Below, in pieces: positions 1 to 5,128 of a stretch of DNA of 5,128 nucleotides. Positions within the stretch are counted from its first letter, which is position 1. Every line of letters begins with the position of its first letter. The notes under the pieces are model-generated. The model searched no databases and had not been told where the DNA came from. It saw only the letters and a program-made list of their open reading frames with translations. The DNA lies in contig QMOC01000235.1 of assembly GCA_003648085.1 (NCBI GenBank), positions 1-5,128 on the forward strand, given 5' to 3'. This DNA comes from Chloroflexota bacterium. Its GTDB lineage: Bacteria; Chloroflexota; Anaerolineae; B4-G1. The position numbers were made by a program, and so were the translations under genes.

Positions 1-64
1 ACGGCTGTACGTCCGGATAGATGCGATGATACCACATTACGTGCAAATTATCAACTTCCAGAGG

Positions 65-93
65 TTGACAGAGAATAACCTACCTGGTATACT
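65..93 (+). promoter_or_regulatory. Sigma-70-type promoter of the riboswitch-controlled operon
   Basis: A consensus -35 box TTGACA (65-70) is separated by exactly 17 bp from a near-consensus -10 box TATACT (88-93). Transcription should start near 99-101, just upstream of the first conserved part of the riboswitch, so the aptamer would lie at the very 5' end of the mRNA. The -35 box is part of an 8-bp inverted repeat, GGTTGACA at 63-70 and TGTCAACC at 99-106, which brackets the -10 box. Such an arrangement could be an operator, but it may be chance. Confidence 0.85.
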
Positions 94-99
94 AATTGT

Positions 100-232
100 G
101 TCAACCGAATACGCCTAATCCCCAACCGGGGAGCGGGGGAACCAGCATGTGGGGTGAATCTCGCCTCCGAGCGAGTAGGGCAGGCTTCCGACCCGAACCC
201 GTCAGTTAACCCCGTCGGCAGCAGGAAGCGAC
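100..232 (+). promoter_or_regulatory. c-di-AMP riboswitch (ydaO/yuaA class), aptamer domain
   Basis: This leader RNA matches the conserved core of the ydaO/yuaA class, which binds two cyclic di-AMP molecules and usually switches genes off. Class-specific blocks appear in the right order: GCCTAATC (113-120), GGGGGAACCA (135-144), GGGGTGAATC (151-160), GTAGGG (175-180), CCGAACCCGTCAGTTAACC (193-211) and a 3' GGC. Visible helices are CCCC/GGGG (120-123/128-131), CTCGC/GCGAG (160-164/171-175) and GGG/CCC (178-180/192-194). The class-typical long-range pairing is GCTTCC (184-189) with GGAAGC (224-229), and a short P1 is GCC/GGC (113-115/217-219). One base departs from the usual CAGCUAAC (here CAGTTAAC). 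The class is known to govern potassium transport, osmolyte uptake or synthesis, and cell-wall enzymes. Identification rests on remembered family sequences, not on a covariance search. Confidence 0.93.
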
Positions 233-278
233 AACCGAAACACCGGTATCTTCAACCGACCGGCGCGGCCTGCTGCTG
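216..278 (+). promoter_or_regulatory. Predicted antiterminator helix of the riboswitch
   Basis: GCAGCAGG (218-225) is perfectly complementary to CCTGCTGC (269-276). The helix extends to 10 bp with a G-U pair (217/277) and C216-G278. It would capture the 3' strand of P1 (217-219) and the start of the 3' strand of the long-range helix (224-225), both of which are needed for the ligand-bound aptamer. It would also tie up the loop and first 3' stem base of the terminator. Bound ligand should therefore release the terminator and turn the genes off, while free RNA should read through. The pairing is seen directly; the mechanism is inferred. Confidence 0.65.
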
Positions 279-290
279 CGCCGGTTTTTT
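259..290 (+). terminator. Intrinsic terminator, expression platform of the riboswitch
   Basis: ACCGGCGC (259-266) pairs perfectly with GCGCCGGT (278-285) around an 11-nt loop, followed by six T (285-290). This is a classic Rho-independent terminator. It lies between the aptamer and the first start codon, so it works as the switchable attenuator of the operon rather than as the end of an upstream gene. Confidence 0.92.
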
Positions 291-326
291 ATTGTAATCG
301 TTGATGGTGGACAAATGGTAGGTAAT

Positions 327-335
327 AAAGGAGGT
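327..335 (+). promoter_or_regulatory. Ribosome binding site that decides the start of the cytidylyltransferase gene
   Basis: AAAGGAGGT is a near-perfect Shine-Dalgarno sequence, with 6 nt to the ATG at 342. An in-frame ATG at 315 lies upstream of this site and has no comparable ribosome binding site. Starting at 342 also gives the family-typical N-terminus MKGVILAAG. Confidence 0.9.
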
Positions 336-341
336 GTGGTT

Positions 342-1106
342 ATGAAAGGCGTAATTCTGGCTGCAGGGGACGGCACCCGCCTCGATCCCCTCACGCGCCA
401 CGTACCCAAGCCATTGGTGGCAGTCGCCGGACATCCTATGATGACATATGGGCTGCACGCACTGATCGAGGCCGGGGTGACCGAACTGATTATCGTCGTA
501 GGACATCTGGGTGACCAGATTCAACGCGCGCTGGGCAGCACCCACTATCGCGGTGCCTGCCTGACTTACGTGGAGAGCCCAGACAGGCACGATGGCAACG
601 GCCTTTCTCTCTACGCAGCACGTGAGGTTGTGGGAGAGGAAGCGTTCATTTTGACAATGGCCGATCACCTGATTTCGCCCCGTCTGGTCAAGCGGCTGGT
701 GGCAATACAACCCACGCAGGATACCCTCTGCGTGGACCGCCGGCCTTCCCCTATCATCCAACTGGATGAGGCTACCCAGGTGTGGGTTGACTTGACGGGA
801 TGGATCAGGCGCATCGGCAAGAACCTCCGGCGCTGGAACGGGGTGGATACAGGTGTGTTCTGGCTGACGCCTGCCATCTTCGAGGCCGTGGAGGCCCTGC
901 GCGCAGTCGGTGTCTCCGCACCCACTCTCACCCAGGCGTGCCGCTGGTTGATCGAGCACGGGAGAGGGCTGAGGGCCTGCGATGTGTCGGGCCTGTTCTG
1001 GGTGGATGTGGATACACCGGCAGACTTGCGCCACGCCGAGCGCGTGCTGCGGGCGCGCAGTAGGCCGCTTCTCCCACTATCCCTCTACAGGGAGGCCCAA
1101 TTATGA
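342..1106 (+). CDS. Inositol-1-phosphate cytidylyltransferase-like nucleotidyltransferase
   Basis: This 254-residue soluble protein has the NTP-transferase (GT-A) fold. The nucleotide loop LAAGDGTRL (6-14) and the sugar-phosphate PKPL (22-25) are intact. The metal-binding aspartates are visible as TMADH (Asp108) and VDVDT (Asp222/Asp224). The order of further motifs, GNGLSL (85-90), LTMADH, DEATQV (142-147), RIGKNL (157-162) and VDTGVF (168-173), closely follows what I recall of the IPCT half of the Archaeoglobus IPCT-DIPPS protein. The expected reaction is CTP plus inositol-1-phosphate giving CDP-inositol and pyrophosphate. The start at 342 is chosen from the strong ribosome binding site. 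Its stop overlaps the next start (ATGA, 1103-1106), so the two are translationally coupled. It lies behind the c-di-AMP riboswitch. Another sugar- or glycerol-phosphate substrate cannot be excluded: the fold is certain, the substrate is inferred from similarity and from the partner gene. Confidence 0.85.
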   Translation: MKGVILAAGDGTRLDPLTRHVPKPLVAVAGHPMMTYGLHALIEAGVTELIIVVGHLGDQIQRALGSTHYRGACLTYVESPDRHDGNGLSLYAAREVVGEEAFILTMADHLISPRLVKRLVAIQPTQDTLCVDRRPSPIIQLDEATQVWVDLTGWIRRIGKNLRRWNGVDTGVFWLTPAIFEAVEALRAVGVSAPTLTQACRWLIEHGRGLRACDVSGLFWVDVDTPADLRHAERVLRARSRPLLPLSLYREAQL

Positions 1107-2449
1107 GACAGTGTAAGGGACAAAGGCACCGATGTATCGCTGCCGTCCCCGTAGCAGGAAGCACGGGGGAGATCAGACTGTGCGGTATGCCGGTGATCGA
1201 AAGGCTGCTGCGTACCTTGCGGGCTGTCGGCCTGCGCGACATCGTCATCATCGGGGGAGACACTGAACAGGAATGGCTACAATCGGTGCGAAGCAGGGGC
1301 GAACGCCTGGGGCTATCCGTGGAAGTGGCAAAAAACATCGAGCGCGACCCTGCAAACCTGGGACTGGCTCCCGACCAGCGCGTCCTCGTCGTCGAAGGCG
1401 ACTACGTCCTGGACGAGCGCATCCTGCGCGCACTGCTGGCACAACCGGACGGGTGTGTCGTGGCCTACGATAGCCAGCCCTCATCCACCCAGGCCGTGCC
1501 CGTGGCAGTGGAAGACGGCCGATTGCAGGCCATCGGTACGGAGGTCGCAACGCCTAATGGAGTGTATGCTGGGGCGATCATCTGCCCGGCACCGATGCTG
1601 GGCGTACTACACGGGTGGGGAGATGGAGGATGGACTGGGCGGTTGCACACGCTGGCTCGCACTCATACCATCGCTGCCCTCGACGTGGCCGCCATTGACC
1701 CTTACGTGCCCGGTTCCAGGCGGGCAATACGTCCTCTCTGGTTCCACATCCGGACACCAGCCGACGCGCAACGCTGCAAGAACGCGCTCGTTGAGAGTGC
1801 ACAGAAGGGCACTCTCGATGCCATCGCCTGGTATATCCACCGCCCCATCGAAAACTGGATCGTGCGTCACATCGCGGACCTACCCATCACGCCCAACCAG
1901 ATAAGCGCACTCACCAGCCTGGTCGGGTTCGTCGTGGCCGGGCTGTTTCTGAGCGGCAACTTGCTGCCCGGCGTGCTGTTGGCGCTGGTGGTCAACGTGA
2001 TGGACGGGCTGGACGGCAAGTTGGCCCGGGTCAAGGGGCTCACCTCCAAACTGGGCGAGTTGGAGCATTCATTTGACTGTCTGTATGAGCAGGCGTGGTA
2101 TGCCGGATTCGCCTGGGGGATGTACCGTCTGACCGGGAGCCTACTTCCGCTGGCACTCGGCATAGTGATGCTGCTATGTGATTCCTTCGCCCGCCATGTT
2201 TCGATGCAATTCAAGCAGGTGACCGGCGTGTCGTTAGCCGATTACGCTCCCTTCGACCGGGCCTTCCGCCGCTTCGATGGGCGGCGCAACACCTACTCTC
2301 TCCACCTGCTGCTGAGCATCCTGCTGGGCGTGCCGCCGGTGGCATCATTCACTATGGCACTGCACGCCGCCATCACTGCCACTGTCTACGTCGTCCGGGC
2401 CGCGCTTCACCTGCGCCGGGCAGACCGGAGCCGGGAAGCAGCCGAGTAG
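1103..2449 (+). CDS. CDP-alcohol phosphatidyltransferase with degenerate nucleotidyltransferase N-domain (DIPPS-like)
   Basis: This 448-residue protein has two domains. Residues about 10-230 resemble an NTP-transferase fold (AAVPVAG at 13-19, VVEGDYV at 96-102). They lack GxGTR and PKP, and they have HIRT (215-218) where the neighbour has DVDT, so this half is probably not catalytic. Residues about 245-435 form a membrane CDP-alcohol phosphatidyltransferase. PITPNQIS (261-268) leads into several hydrophobic helices and the motif DGLDGKLAR (301-309), with Gly318 eight residues later. The usual D-x3-D that follows is altered to ELEHSFDC (319-326). The likely role is transfer of the inositol-phosphate group from CDP-inositol to an alcohol, for example inositol-1-phosphate in di-myo-inositol-phosphate synthesis, with release of CMP. 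GGGAGG (1090-1095) serves as ribosome binding site, 7 nt from the ATG. An inositol phospholipid or another head group is a possible alternative product. Confidence 0.82.
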   Translation: MRQCKGQRHRCIAAVPVAGSTGEIRLCGMPVIERLLRTLRAVGLRDIVIIGGDTEQEWLQSVRSRGERLGLSVEVAKNIERDPANLGLAPDQRVLVVEGDYVLDERILRALLAQPDGCVVAYDSQPSSTQAVPVAVEDGRLQAIGTEVATPNGVYAGAIICPAPMLGVLHGWGDGGWTGRLHTLARTHTIAALDVAAIDPYVPGSRRAIRPLWFHIRTPADAQRCKNALVESAQKGTLDAIAWYIHRPIENWIVRHIADLPITPNQISALTSLVGFVVAGLFLSGNLLPGVLLALVVNVMDGLDGKLARVKGLTSKLGELEHSFDCLYEQAWYAGFAWGMYRLTGSLLPLALGIVMLLCDSFARHVSMQFKQVTGVSLADYAPFDRAFRRFDGRRNTYSLHLLLSILLGVPPVASFTMALHAAITATVYVVRAALHLRRADRSREAAE

Positions 2450-2507
2450 GTTGCGCCGATCGTCGGTTACGCGCCTCTGCCCGAGCGCTGCGCACCCACA
2501 TGCCCGA

Positions 2508-3404
2508 TCAATGCATCAGTAAGTAGTGGTAAGCCGAAAGAGCCGCCTTGGCCCCCTCGCCGATGTGCACCAGCACCTGCTCCGAGACGAGGGTCACGTC
2601 GCCGGCGGCGAACACTCCCGGCCAACTGGTGGCGCAATAGACGTCCACGATGATGTGTCCACGGCTGTCGCAGTCCACCCACTCCCGTACCAGATCGGAG
2701 TTGGGTGTGCGCGCTAACTTGACGAAAACCCCCTTGACCAGGATCTCGCGTTCCTGTCCATCAGGCATTGCCACCACGATCCCTTCCACGAAGTTCTCGC
2801 CGTGAATCTCCTTCACCATCACACCCTCCGCAACCTCGACGTTCTCCATTTGGCGGAGCCGGGAGGCTAACGGAGTGGTCACCAGCGGCTCGGGAGCCAG
2901 CAGATAGACCTGATGGGCCTTACGGGCCAGGCTGGCGGCGGCCCACTGGGCCCGCCGACCGTTCCCCACCACAGCCACGTCCTTGCCCAGGAAGAGGCTG
3001 GCGTGGGTAGCCGCCGAATAACTCAGCCCGCGACCTGCCAGGCTAGCCTCGCCTGGAACGTTGAGACGCTGTGGCTTAGCGCCCGTGGCGATGATCAGAG
3101 CCCGTCCCTCAAAACAATCGCCCCGGGCCGTCTCGACGACGAAGTGCTCCTCCTCTGGCATTACTTTGGTCACCGTGTCGAAGCGGCGGGCGAAATCCAG
3201 GTAGTCCAATTGGCGACGGAAAGCATCCAACAGCGCCTCACCGGTGATGGTCTCCCGCCCTTCCATCTCCTCCAACTGCATCGTGTAAGTAGTCTGGCCG
3301 CCCCAGCGTTCCGCGATGATCAGCGTTTCCAGCCGCTGGTTGATGGCGATCGTGGCGGCGGTGATGCCGGCCGGTCCGCCGCCGATGATGATTAGGTCAT
3401 ACAT
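2508..3404 (-). CDS. Thioredoxin-reductase-like FAD oxidoreductase without the CxxC pair
   Basis: This 298-residue flavoprotein of the low-molecular-weight thioredoxin reductase fold looks cytosolic. The FAD-binding GGGPAG (8-13), IIATGAKP (104-111) and the C-terminal GVFAAGDV (263-270) with GEGAKAA (282-288) are all canonical. The central pyridine-nucleotide domain has VVGNGRRA (145-152). Where thioredoxin reductases read SYCATCD, this protein has SYSAATH (128-134), so both redox cysteines are replaced (Ser130, Thr133). The HRRxxxR motif that holds the NADPH 2'-phosphate is also missing (LLAPEPLVTTP at 168-178). Thioredoxin reduction is therefore unlikely. It may prefer NADH or another electron carrier, and its substrate is unknown. 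It lacks the C-terminal extension of thioredoxin-reductase-like ferredoxin-NADP reductases. Its start is supported by GAGGAG (complement of 3414-3419), 9 nt away. It lies downstream of malic enzyme on the same strand, beyond a terminator-like element. Confidence 0.85.
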   Translation of the reverse strand: MYDLIIIGGGPAGITAATIAINQRLETLIIAERWGGQTTYTMQLEEMEGRETITGEALLDAFRRQLDYLDFARRFDTVTKVMPEEEHFVVETARGDCFEGRALIIATGAKPQRLNVPGEASLAGRGLSYSAATHASLFLGKDVAVVGNGRRAQWAAASLARKAHQVYLLAPEPLVTTPLASRLRQMENVEVAEGVMVKEIHGENFVEGIVVAMPDGQEREILVKGVFVKLARTPNSDLVREWVDCDSRGHIIVDVYCATSWPGVFAAGDVTLVSEQVLVHIGEGAKAALSAYHYLLMH

Positions 3405-3433
3405 TTGTCGTCTCTCCTCAGATAACTAGTTCT

Positions 3434-3512
3434 CGGTGCAAAATGGGGTCGGAGGCCCGGCTTCGGTCGGGAAAACCCCGATAAATCGGGGCCTTCGTCG
3501 AGTTTTGCACCG
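3434..3512. repeat. Palindromic element folding as a three-way junction, bounded by a 10-bp inverted repeat
   Basis: The ends are CGGTGCAAAA (3434-3443) and its exact complement TTTTGCACCG (3503-3512). Inside, CGGAGG (3450-3455) pairs with CCTTCG (3492-3497). Two hairpins fill that stem: CCCGGC-TTCG-GTCGGG (3456-3471), then AAAA, then CCCCGA-TAAA-TCGGGG (3476-3491). The result is a compact three-way junction. Two of the pairs are G-T on the + strand, so as RNA the fold is better on + than on -. ACTAG occurs directly at 3425-3429 and at 3520-3524, just outside. It could be a small mobile palindromic repeat, a terminator cluster or a structured RNA. I see no coding capacity. Confidence 0.6.
3472..3491 (-). 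terminator. Probable intrinsic terminator downstream of malic enzyme
   Basis: Read on the - strand, CCCCGA-TTTA-TCGGGG is a GC-rich 6-bp hairpin immediately followed by TTTT (3475-3472). It lies 89 bp beyond the malic enzyme stop and 67 bp before the flavoprotein start, so it may separate or attenuate the two genes. The short T-run makes its strength uncertain. It is one arm of the larger palindromic element. Confidence 0.5.
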
Positions 3513-3541
3513 GAAACTGACTAGAATTTCCATTCAGCACC

Positions 3542-3580
3542 AAACGTCGGGCGTCAAATGTCAAGTGACGCATGACGTTT
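3542..3580. repeat. Inverted repeat touching the malic enzyme stop codon
   Basis: AAACGTC (3542-3548) pairs with GACGTTT (3574-3580), and GCGTCA (3551-3556) pairs with TGACGC (3566-3571). A 2x2 internal mismatch separates the two stems and a 9-nt loop closes them, giving 13 paired positions. The outer right arm ends on the last base of the malic enzyme TGA stop. There is no long T-run, so it is a weak terminator candidate. It could stabilise the 3' end of the mRNA. Confidence 0.6.
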
Positions 3581-3589
3581 CACGTTTCA
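3576..3589. repeat. Two tandem CGTTTCA heptamers at the 3' end of the malic enzyme gene
   Basis: CGTTTCA occurs twice in direct succession (3576-3582 and 3583-3589), followed by GGTTCC. The pair resembles the GGTTTCA heptamers on the other side of the malic enzyme gene. It supplies the last codons and the stop of that gene, which suggests the repeat has invaded or grown into the reading frame's end. Confidence 0.5.
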
Positions 3590-4950
3590 GGTTCCTCCGG
3601 CACCGGCGGGATCAGCCCCTTCTCCATCAGGAAGCGGGTCATATCCTGCGCCTGACGGATGGTTGCCTTTGCCTTGCTGAGCAATTCCTCATAGGAAAGG
3701 CTCAGGCGGGCCACTCCCTGCTCCTGCGCTCGCATTCCAACAGCCGCTGCTTCGCGGGGAAAGACTTCCCAATCATCCATCGTTGGCACGATGTAGTCCT
3801 CGCTAAGCCCATGCTCCTCCGCACGGCAGGCCAGTTCCTCGGCAGCAGCGATGGCCATCTCGTCGGTGATGGTCGTGGCCCGCACGTCCAGCACGCCCCG
3901 GAAGATGCCAGGAAAGCCCAACGAGTTGTTGATCTGGTTGGGGAAATCGCTGCGGCCCGTGCCTACGATGCGTGCCCCCGCTTCCTTCGCCTCCCAGGGC
4001 CAGATTTCGGGGATGGGGTTGGCACAGGCGAAGAGGATCGCGTCCTCGGCCATCCCCTTCACCCACTCCGGCAAGATTGTGCCCGGGCCGGGTCGGCTGG
4101 CCGCAATGCAGACGTCGGCGCCGCGCATCGCCTCCGCGATGCCTCCACGCCGCCCCTCGGCGTTAGAGTGCTGGCAGATACGCCACTTGTCCACAAATTC
4201 GATTTTACGCTGCTCGATGTCCTCCCGCTCTGGGTGCAGGATACCCTTGCTGTCGCAGGCGATGATGTTGCCGAAGGGGACGCCGGAGGCCAGCAGCAGG
4301 CGTATCGTGGCCACGTTGGCCGCGCCGGTGCCGATGACCGCGAATTTGGCCTCCTCCATCCGCTTGCCCACCACCTTGAGCGCGTTGATCACCCCCGCCA
4401 GAATGACTGTGGCCGTCCCCTGCTGGTCATCGTGCCAGACCGGGATTCTGACCTCGGGGTCGGTGCGCAGCATATCGAGCACGCGGAAGCATTTGGGCTG
4501 CGAGATGTCCTCCAGGTTGATCCCGCCGAAGGATGGCTGGATCAACTTGACGGCAAGGATGATGCGGTAGGGGTCTTTGGTGTCCAAGCAGATGGGGACT
4601 GCGTCCACGCCGCCCAGGTACTTGAAAAGCAGCGCCTTGCCCTCCATCACCGGCAGCCCAGCGGCGGGGCCGATGTCGCCCAGGCCCAGCACGCGCGTGC
4701 CGTCGGAGACGACGGCGACGGTGTTCCCCCTGTTGGTGTATTCGTAGGACAGGTCCTCCTCCTCGTGGATGGCGCGGCAGGGGGCTGCCACGCCCGGGGT
4801 GTACCAGATGGCAAAATCCTCAAAGCCGCGAACGACACACTTAGGCGCGATCTGCACCTTGCCACGGTAGAACGGGTGCAGGCGCATCGCGTCTTCGGCA
4901 GGTTTCTTCGCTTTGGCAAGCAGTTTCTCTCTGGTGAGTTGTGCGCTCAT
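3580..4950 (-). CDS. Malic enzyme (oxaloacetate-decarboxylating malate dehydrogenase), short form
   Basis: This 456-residue cytosolic enzyme converts malate and NAD(P)+ to pyruvate, CO2 and NAD(P)H, linking the C4 pool to pyruvate. The N-terminal malic domain shows [13 protein letters not shown] (43-55, catalytic Tyr50), [13 protein letters not shown] (82-94) and MEGKALLFK (102-110, catalytic Lys105). NLEDIS (145-150) and HDDQQGTA (173-180) supply the metal-binding acids. The NAD(P) domain has a GTGAAN dinucleotide loop (207-212), [10 protein letters not shown] (307-316) and [19 protein letters not shown] (330-348). The family usually reads HDDQHGTA, so Gln177 is a small departure. It lacks the phosphotransacetylase domain of the roughly 750-residue MaeB proteins. 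AAGGAGGT lies 3 nt upstream of the ATG (complement of 4954-4961) and supports the start. NAD versus NADP preference cannot be read safely. The gene follows a probable PEP carboxykinase gene, fitting an anaplerotic or gluconeogenic cluster. Confidence 0.95.
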   Translation of the reverse strand: MSAQLTREKLLAKAKKPAEDAMRLHPFYRGKVQIAPKCVVRGFEDFAIWYTPGVAAPCRAIHEEEDLSYEYTNRGNTVAVVSDGTRVLGLGDIGPAAGLPVMEGKALLFKYLGGVDAVPICLDTKDPYRIILAVKLIQPSFGGINLEDISQPKCFRVLDMLRTDPEVRIPVWHDDQQGTATVILAGVINALKVVGKRMEEAKFAVIGTGAANVATIRLLLASGVPFGNIIACDSKGILHPEREDIEQRKIEFVDKWRICQHSNAEGRRGGIAEAMRGADVCIAASRPGPGTILPEWVKGMAEDAILFACANPIPEIWPWEAKEAGARIVGTGRSDFPNQINNSLGFPGIFRGVLDVRATTITDEMAIAAAEELACRAEEHGLSEDYIVPTMDDWEVFPREAAAVGMRAQEQGVARLSLSYEELLSKAKATIRQAQDMTRFLMEKGLIPPVPEEPET

Positions 4951-4963
4951 TGGACCTCCTTGT

Positions 4964-4999
4964 GGTTTCTGGTTTCAAGGTTTCGGGTTTCAGGTTTCA
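4964..4999. repeat. Five tandem GGTTTCN heptamers between the - strand genes
   Basis: Copies are GGTTTCT (4964-4970), GGTTTCA (4971-4977), GGTTTCG (4979-4985), GGTTTCA (4986-4992) and GGTTTCA (4993-4999), with one extra A at 4978. The array occupies most of the 67-bp gap and lies directly upstream of the malic enzyme ribosome binding site. There are no unique spacers, so it is not CRISPR. Similar short heptamer arrays are, from memory, common between genes in some Chloroflexota. I see no convincing promoter in this gap, so malic enzyme is probably transcribed from further upstream. Confidence 0.8.
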
Positions 5000-5017
5000 G
5001 GTGCGATCTGGAACCTC

Positions 5018-5128
5018 TCATTTCCCCGGGCACTGCGCGGCGACGGTCGGGTCAATGTTCTTGTCGCCATACGCTTTGTCGAAGTGGGCGCTGAAGTCCT
5101 GTGCCAATTTGCGCGCCCGGGCGTCGTA
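5018..5128 (-). CDS. C-terminal fragment, probable ATP-dependent phosphoenolpyruvate carboxykinase
   Basis: A reading frame enters from the right edge and stops with TGA at 5020-5018, giving 36 residues. It starts YDARARKLAQDF and ends AAQCPGK. The spacing Y-x3-A-x2-LA-x2-F-x3-F-x-K fits the C-terminal helix of ATP-dependent PEP carboxykinase, which converts oxaloacetate and ATP to PEP, CO2 and ADP. The catalytic part lies outside the window, so no active-site residue can be checked. Codon usage looks like that of its neighbour, and it lies on the same strand 67 bp upstream of malic enzyme, an enzyme of the same metabolic node. That the frame is coding is likely; the identity is tentative. 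Confidence 0.5.
   Translation of the reverse strand, partial: YDARARKLAQDFSAHFDKAYGDKNIDPTVAAQCPGK

Noticed and set aside
1..60. Possible end of an upstream gene
   Set aside because: I could not recognise any protein motif or terminator in this stretch, so I leave it unassigned.
315..341. Upstream in-frame ATG of the cytidylyltransferase gene
   Set aside because: It lies before the strong AAAGGAGGT site and would add nine residues ahead of the family-typical MKGVILAAG start.
252..1034. A 260-codon open frame on the - strand opposite the cytidylyltransferase gene
   Set aside because: It runs across the terminator and a gene with clear catalytic motifs. It shows no recognisable domain.
2450..2507. 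Bidirectional terminator between the convergent blocks
   Set aside because: Only a 4-bp CCGA/TCGG stem is visible, with no T-run on either strand.
3536..3564. TTGACA on the - strand as a promoter for the flavoprotein gene
   Set aside because: The hexamer at 3564-3559 has no acceptable -10 box at 16-18 bp (GGTGCT or similar), and it sits inside the loop of a palindrome.
4964..4999. Heptamer array considered as a CRISPR or an iteron origin
   Set aside because: Units are only 7 bp and adjacent, without spacers. There is no replication gene or AT-rich tract nearby.
3436..5094. A 552-codon open frame on the + strand opposite malic enzyme
   Set aside because: It lies antisense to a gene with full malic enzyme motifs, resembles no family I know, and is explained by GC-rich codon composition.

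Overview
The window holds two gene blocks facing each other, plus a leader rich in regulatory structure. It looks bacterial: a textbook sigma-70 promoter, intrinsic terminators, strong Shine-Dalgarno sites and GC-rich genes. The riboswitch class, the short malic enzyme and the GGTTTCA-like intergenic repeats would fit a Chloroflexota (Anaerolineae-like) or other thermophile-related lineage. That placement is an inference from style, not from a marker gene.

Left block (1-2449, + strand). A TTGACA-17-TATACT promoter drives a leader that I recognise as a c-di-AMP (ydaO/yuaA) riboswitch at about 100-232. It is followed by an antiterminator/terminator switch ending in a run of T at 285-290. The switch controls two genes that overlap by ATGA. 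The first is a stand-alone sugar-phosphate cytidylyltransferase most like inositol-1-phosphate cytidylyltransferase (342-1106). The second is a membrane CDP-alcohol phosphatidyltransferase with a degenerate nucleotidyltransferase-like N-terminus (1103-2449), most like di-myo-inositol-phosphate phosphate synthase. Together they would activate inositol phosphate with CTP and transfer it to an alcohol acceptor, giving either the compatible solute di-myo-inositol phosphate or an inositol-type polar lipid. A c-di-AMP OFF switch ahead of them suggests osmotic or turgor control of this pathway.

Right block (2508-5128, - strand, read right to left). It starts with the C-terminal 36 codons of a gene that resembles ATP-dependent PEP carboxykinase (5018-5128). 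Next comes a complete short-form malic enzyme (3580-4950), then a thioredoxin-reductase-like flavoprotein that lacks the CxxC redox pair (2508-3404). The first two genes sit at the PEP/pyruvate/oxaloacetate/malate node. The 67-bp gap between them carries five GGTTTCN heptamers. The 175-bp gap between malic enzyme and flavoprotein is filled with palindromes: a 39-bp inverted repeat touching the malic enzyme stop codon, and a 79-bp element that folds as a three-way junction inside a perfect 10-bp inverted repeat. One arm of that element reads as a terminator for the malic enzyme transcript.

The two blocks converge across 2450-2507, where I see only a weak CCGA/TCGG hairpin and no T-run terminator. 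Positions 1-60 contain nothing I can name. The most interesting point is the apparent c-di-AMP control of an inositol-phosphate cytidylyl/phosphatidyl-transfer operon whose transferase has an altered active-site motif.
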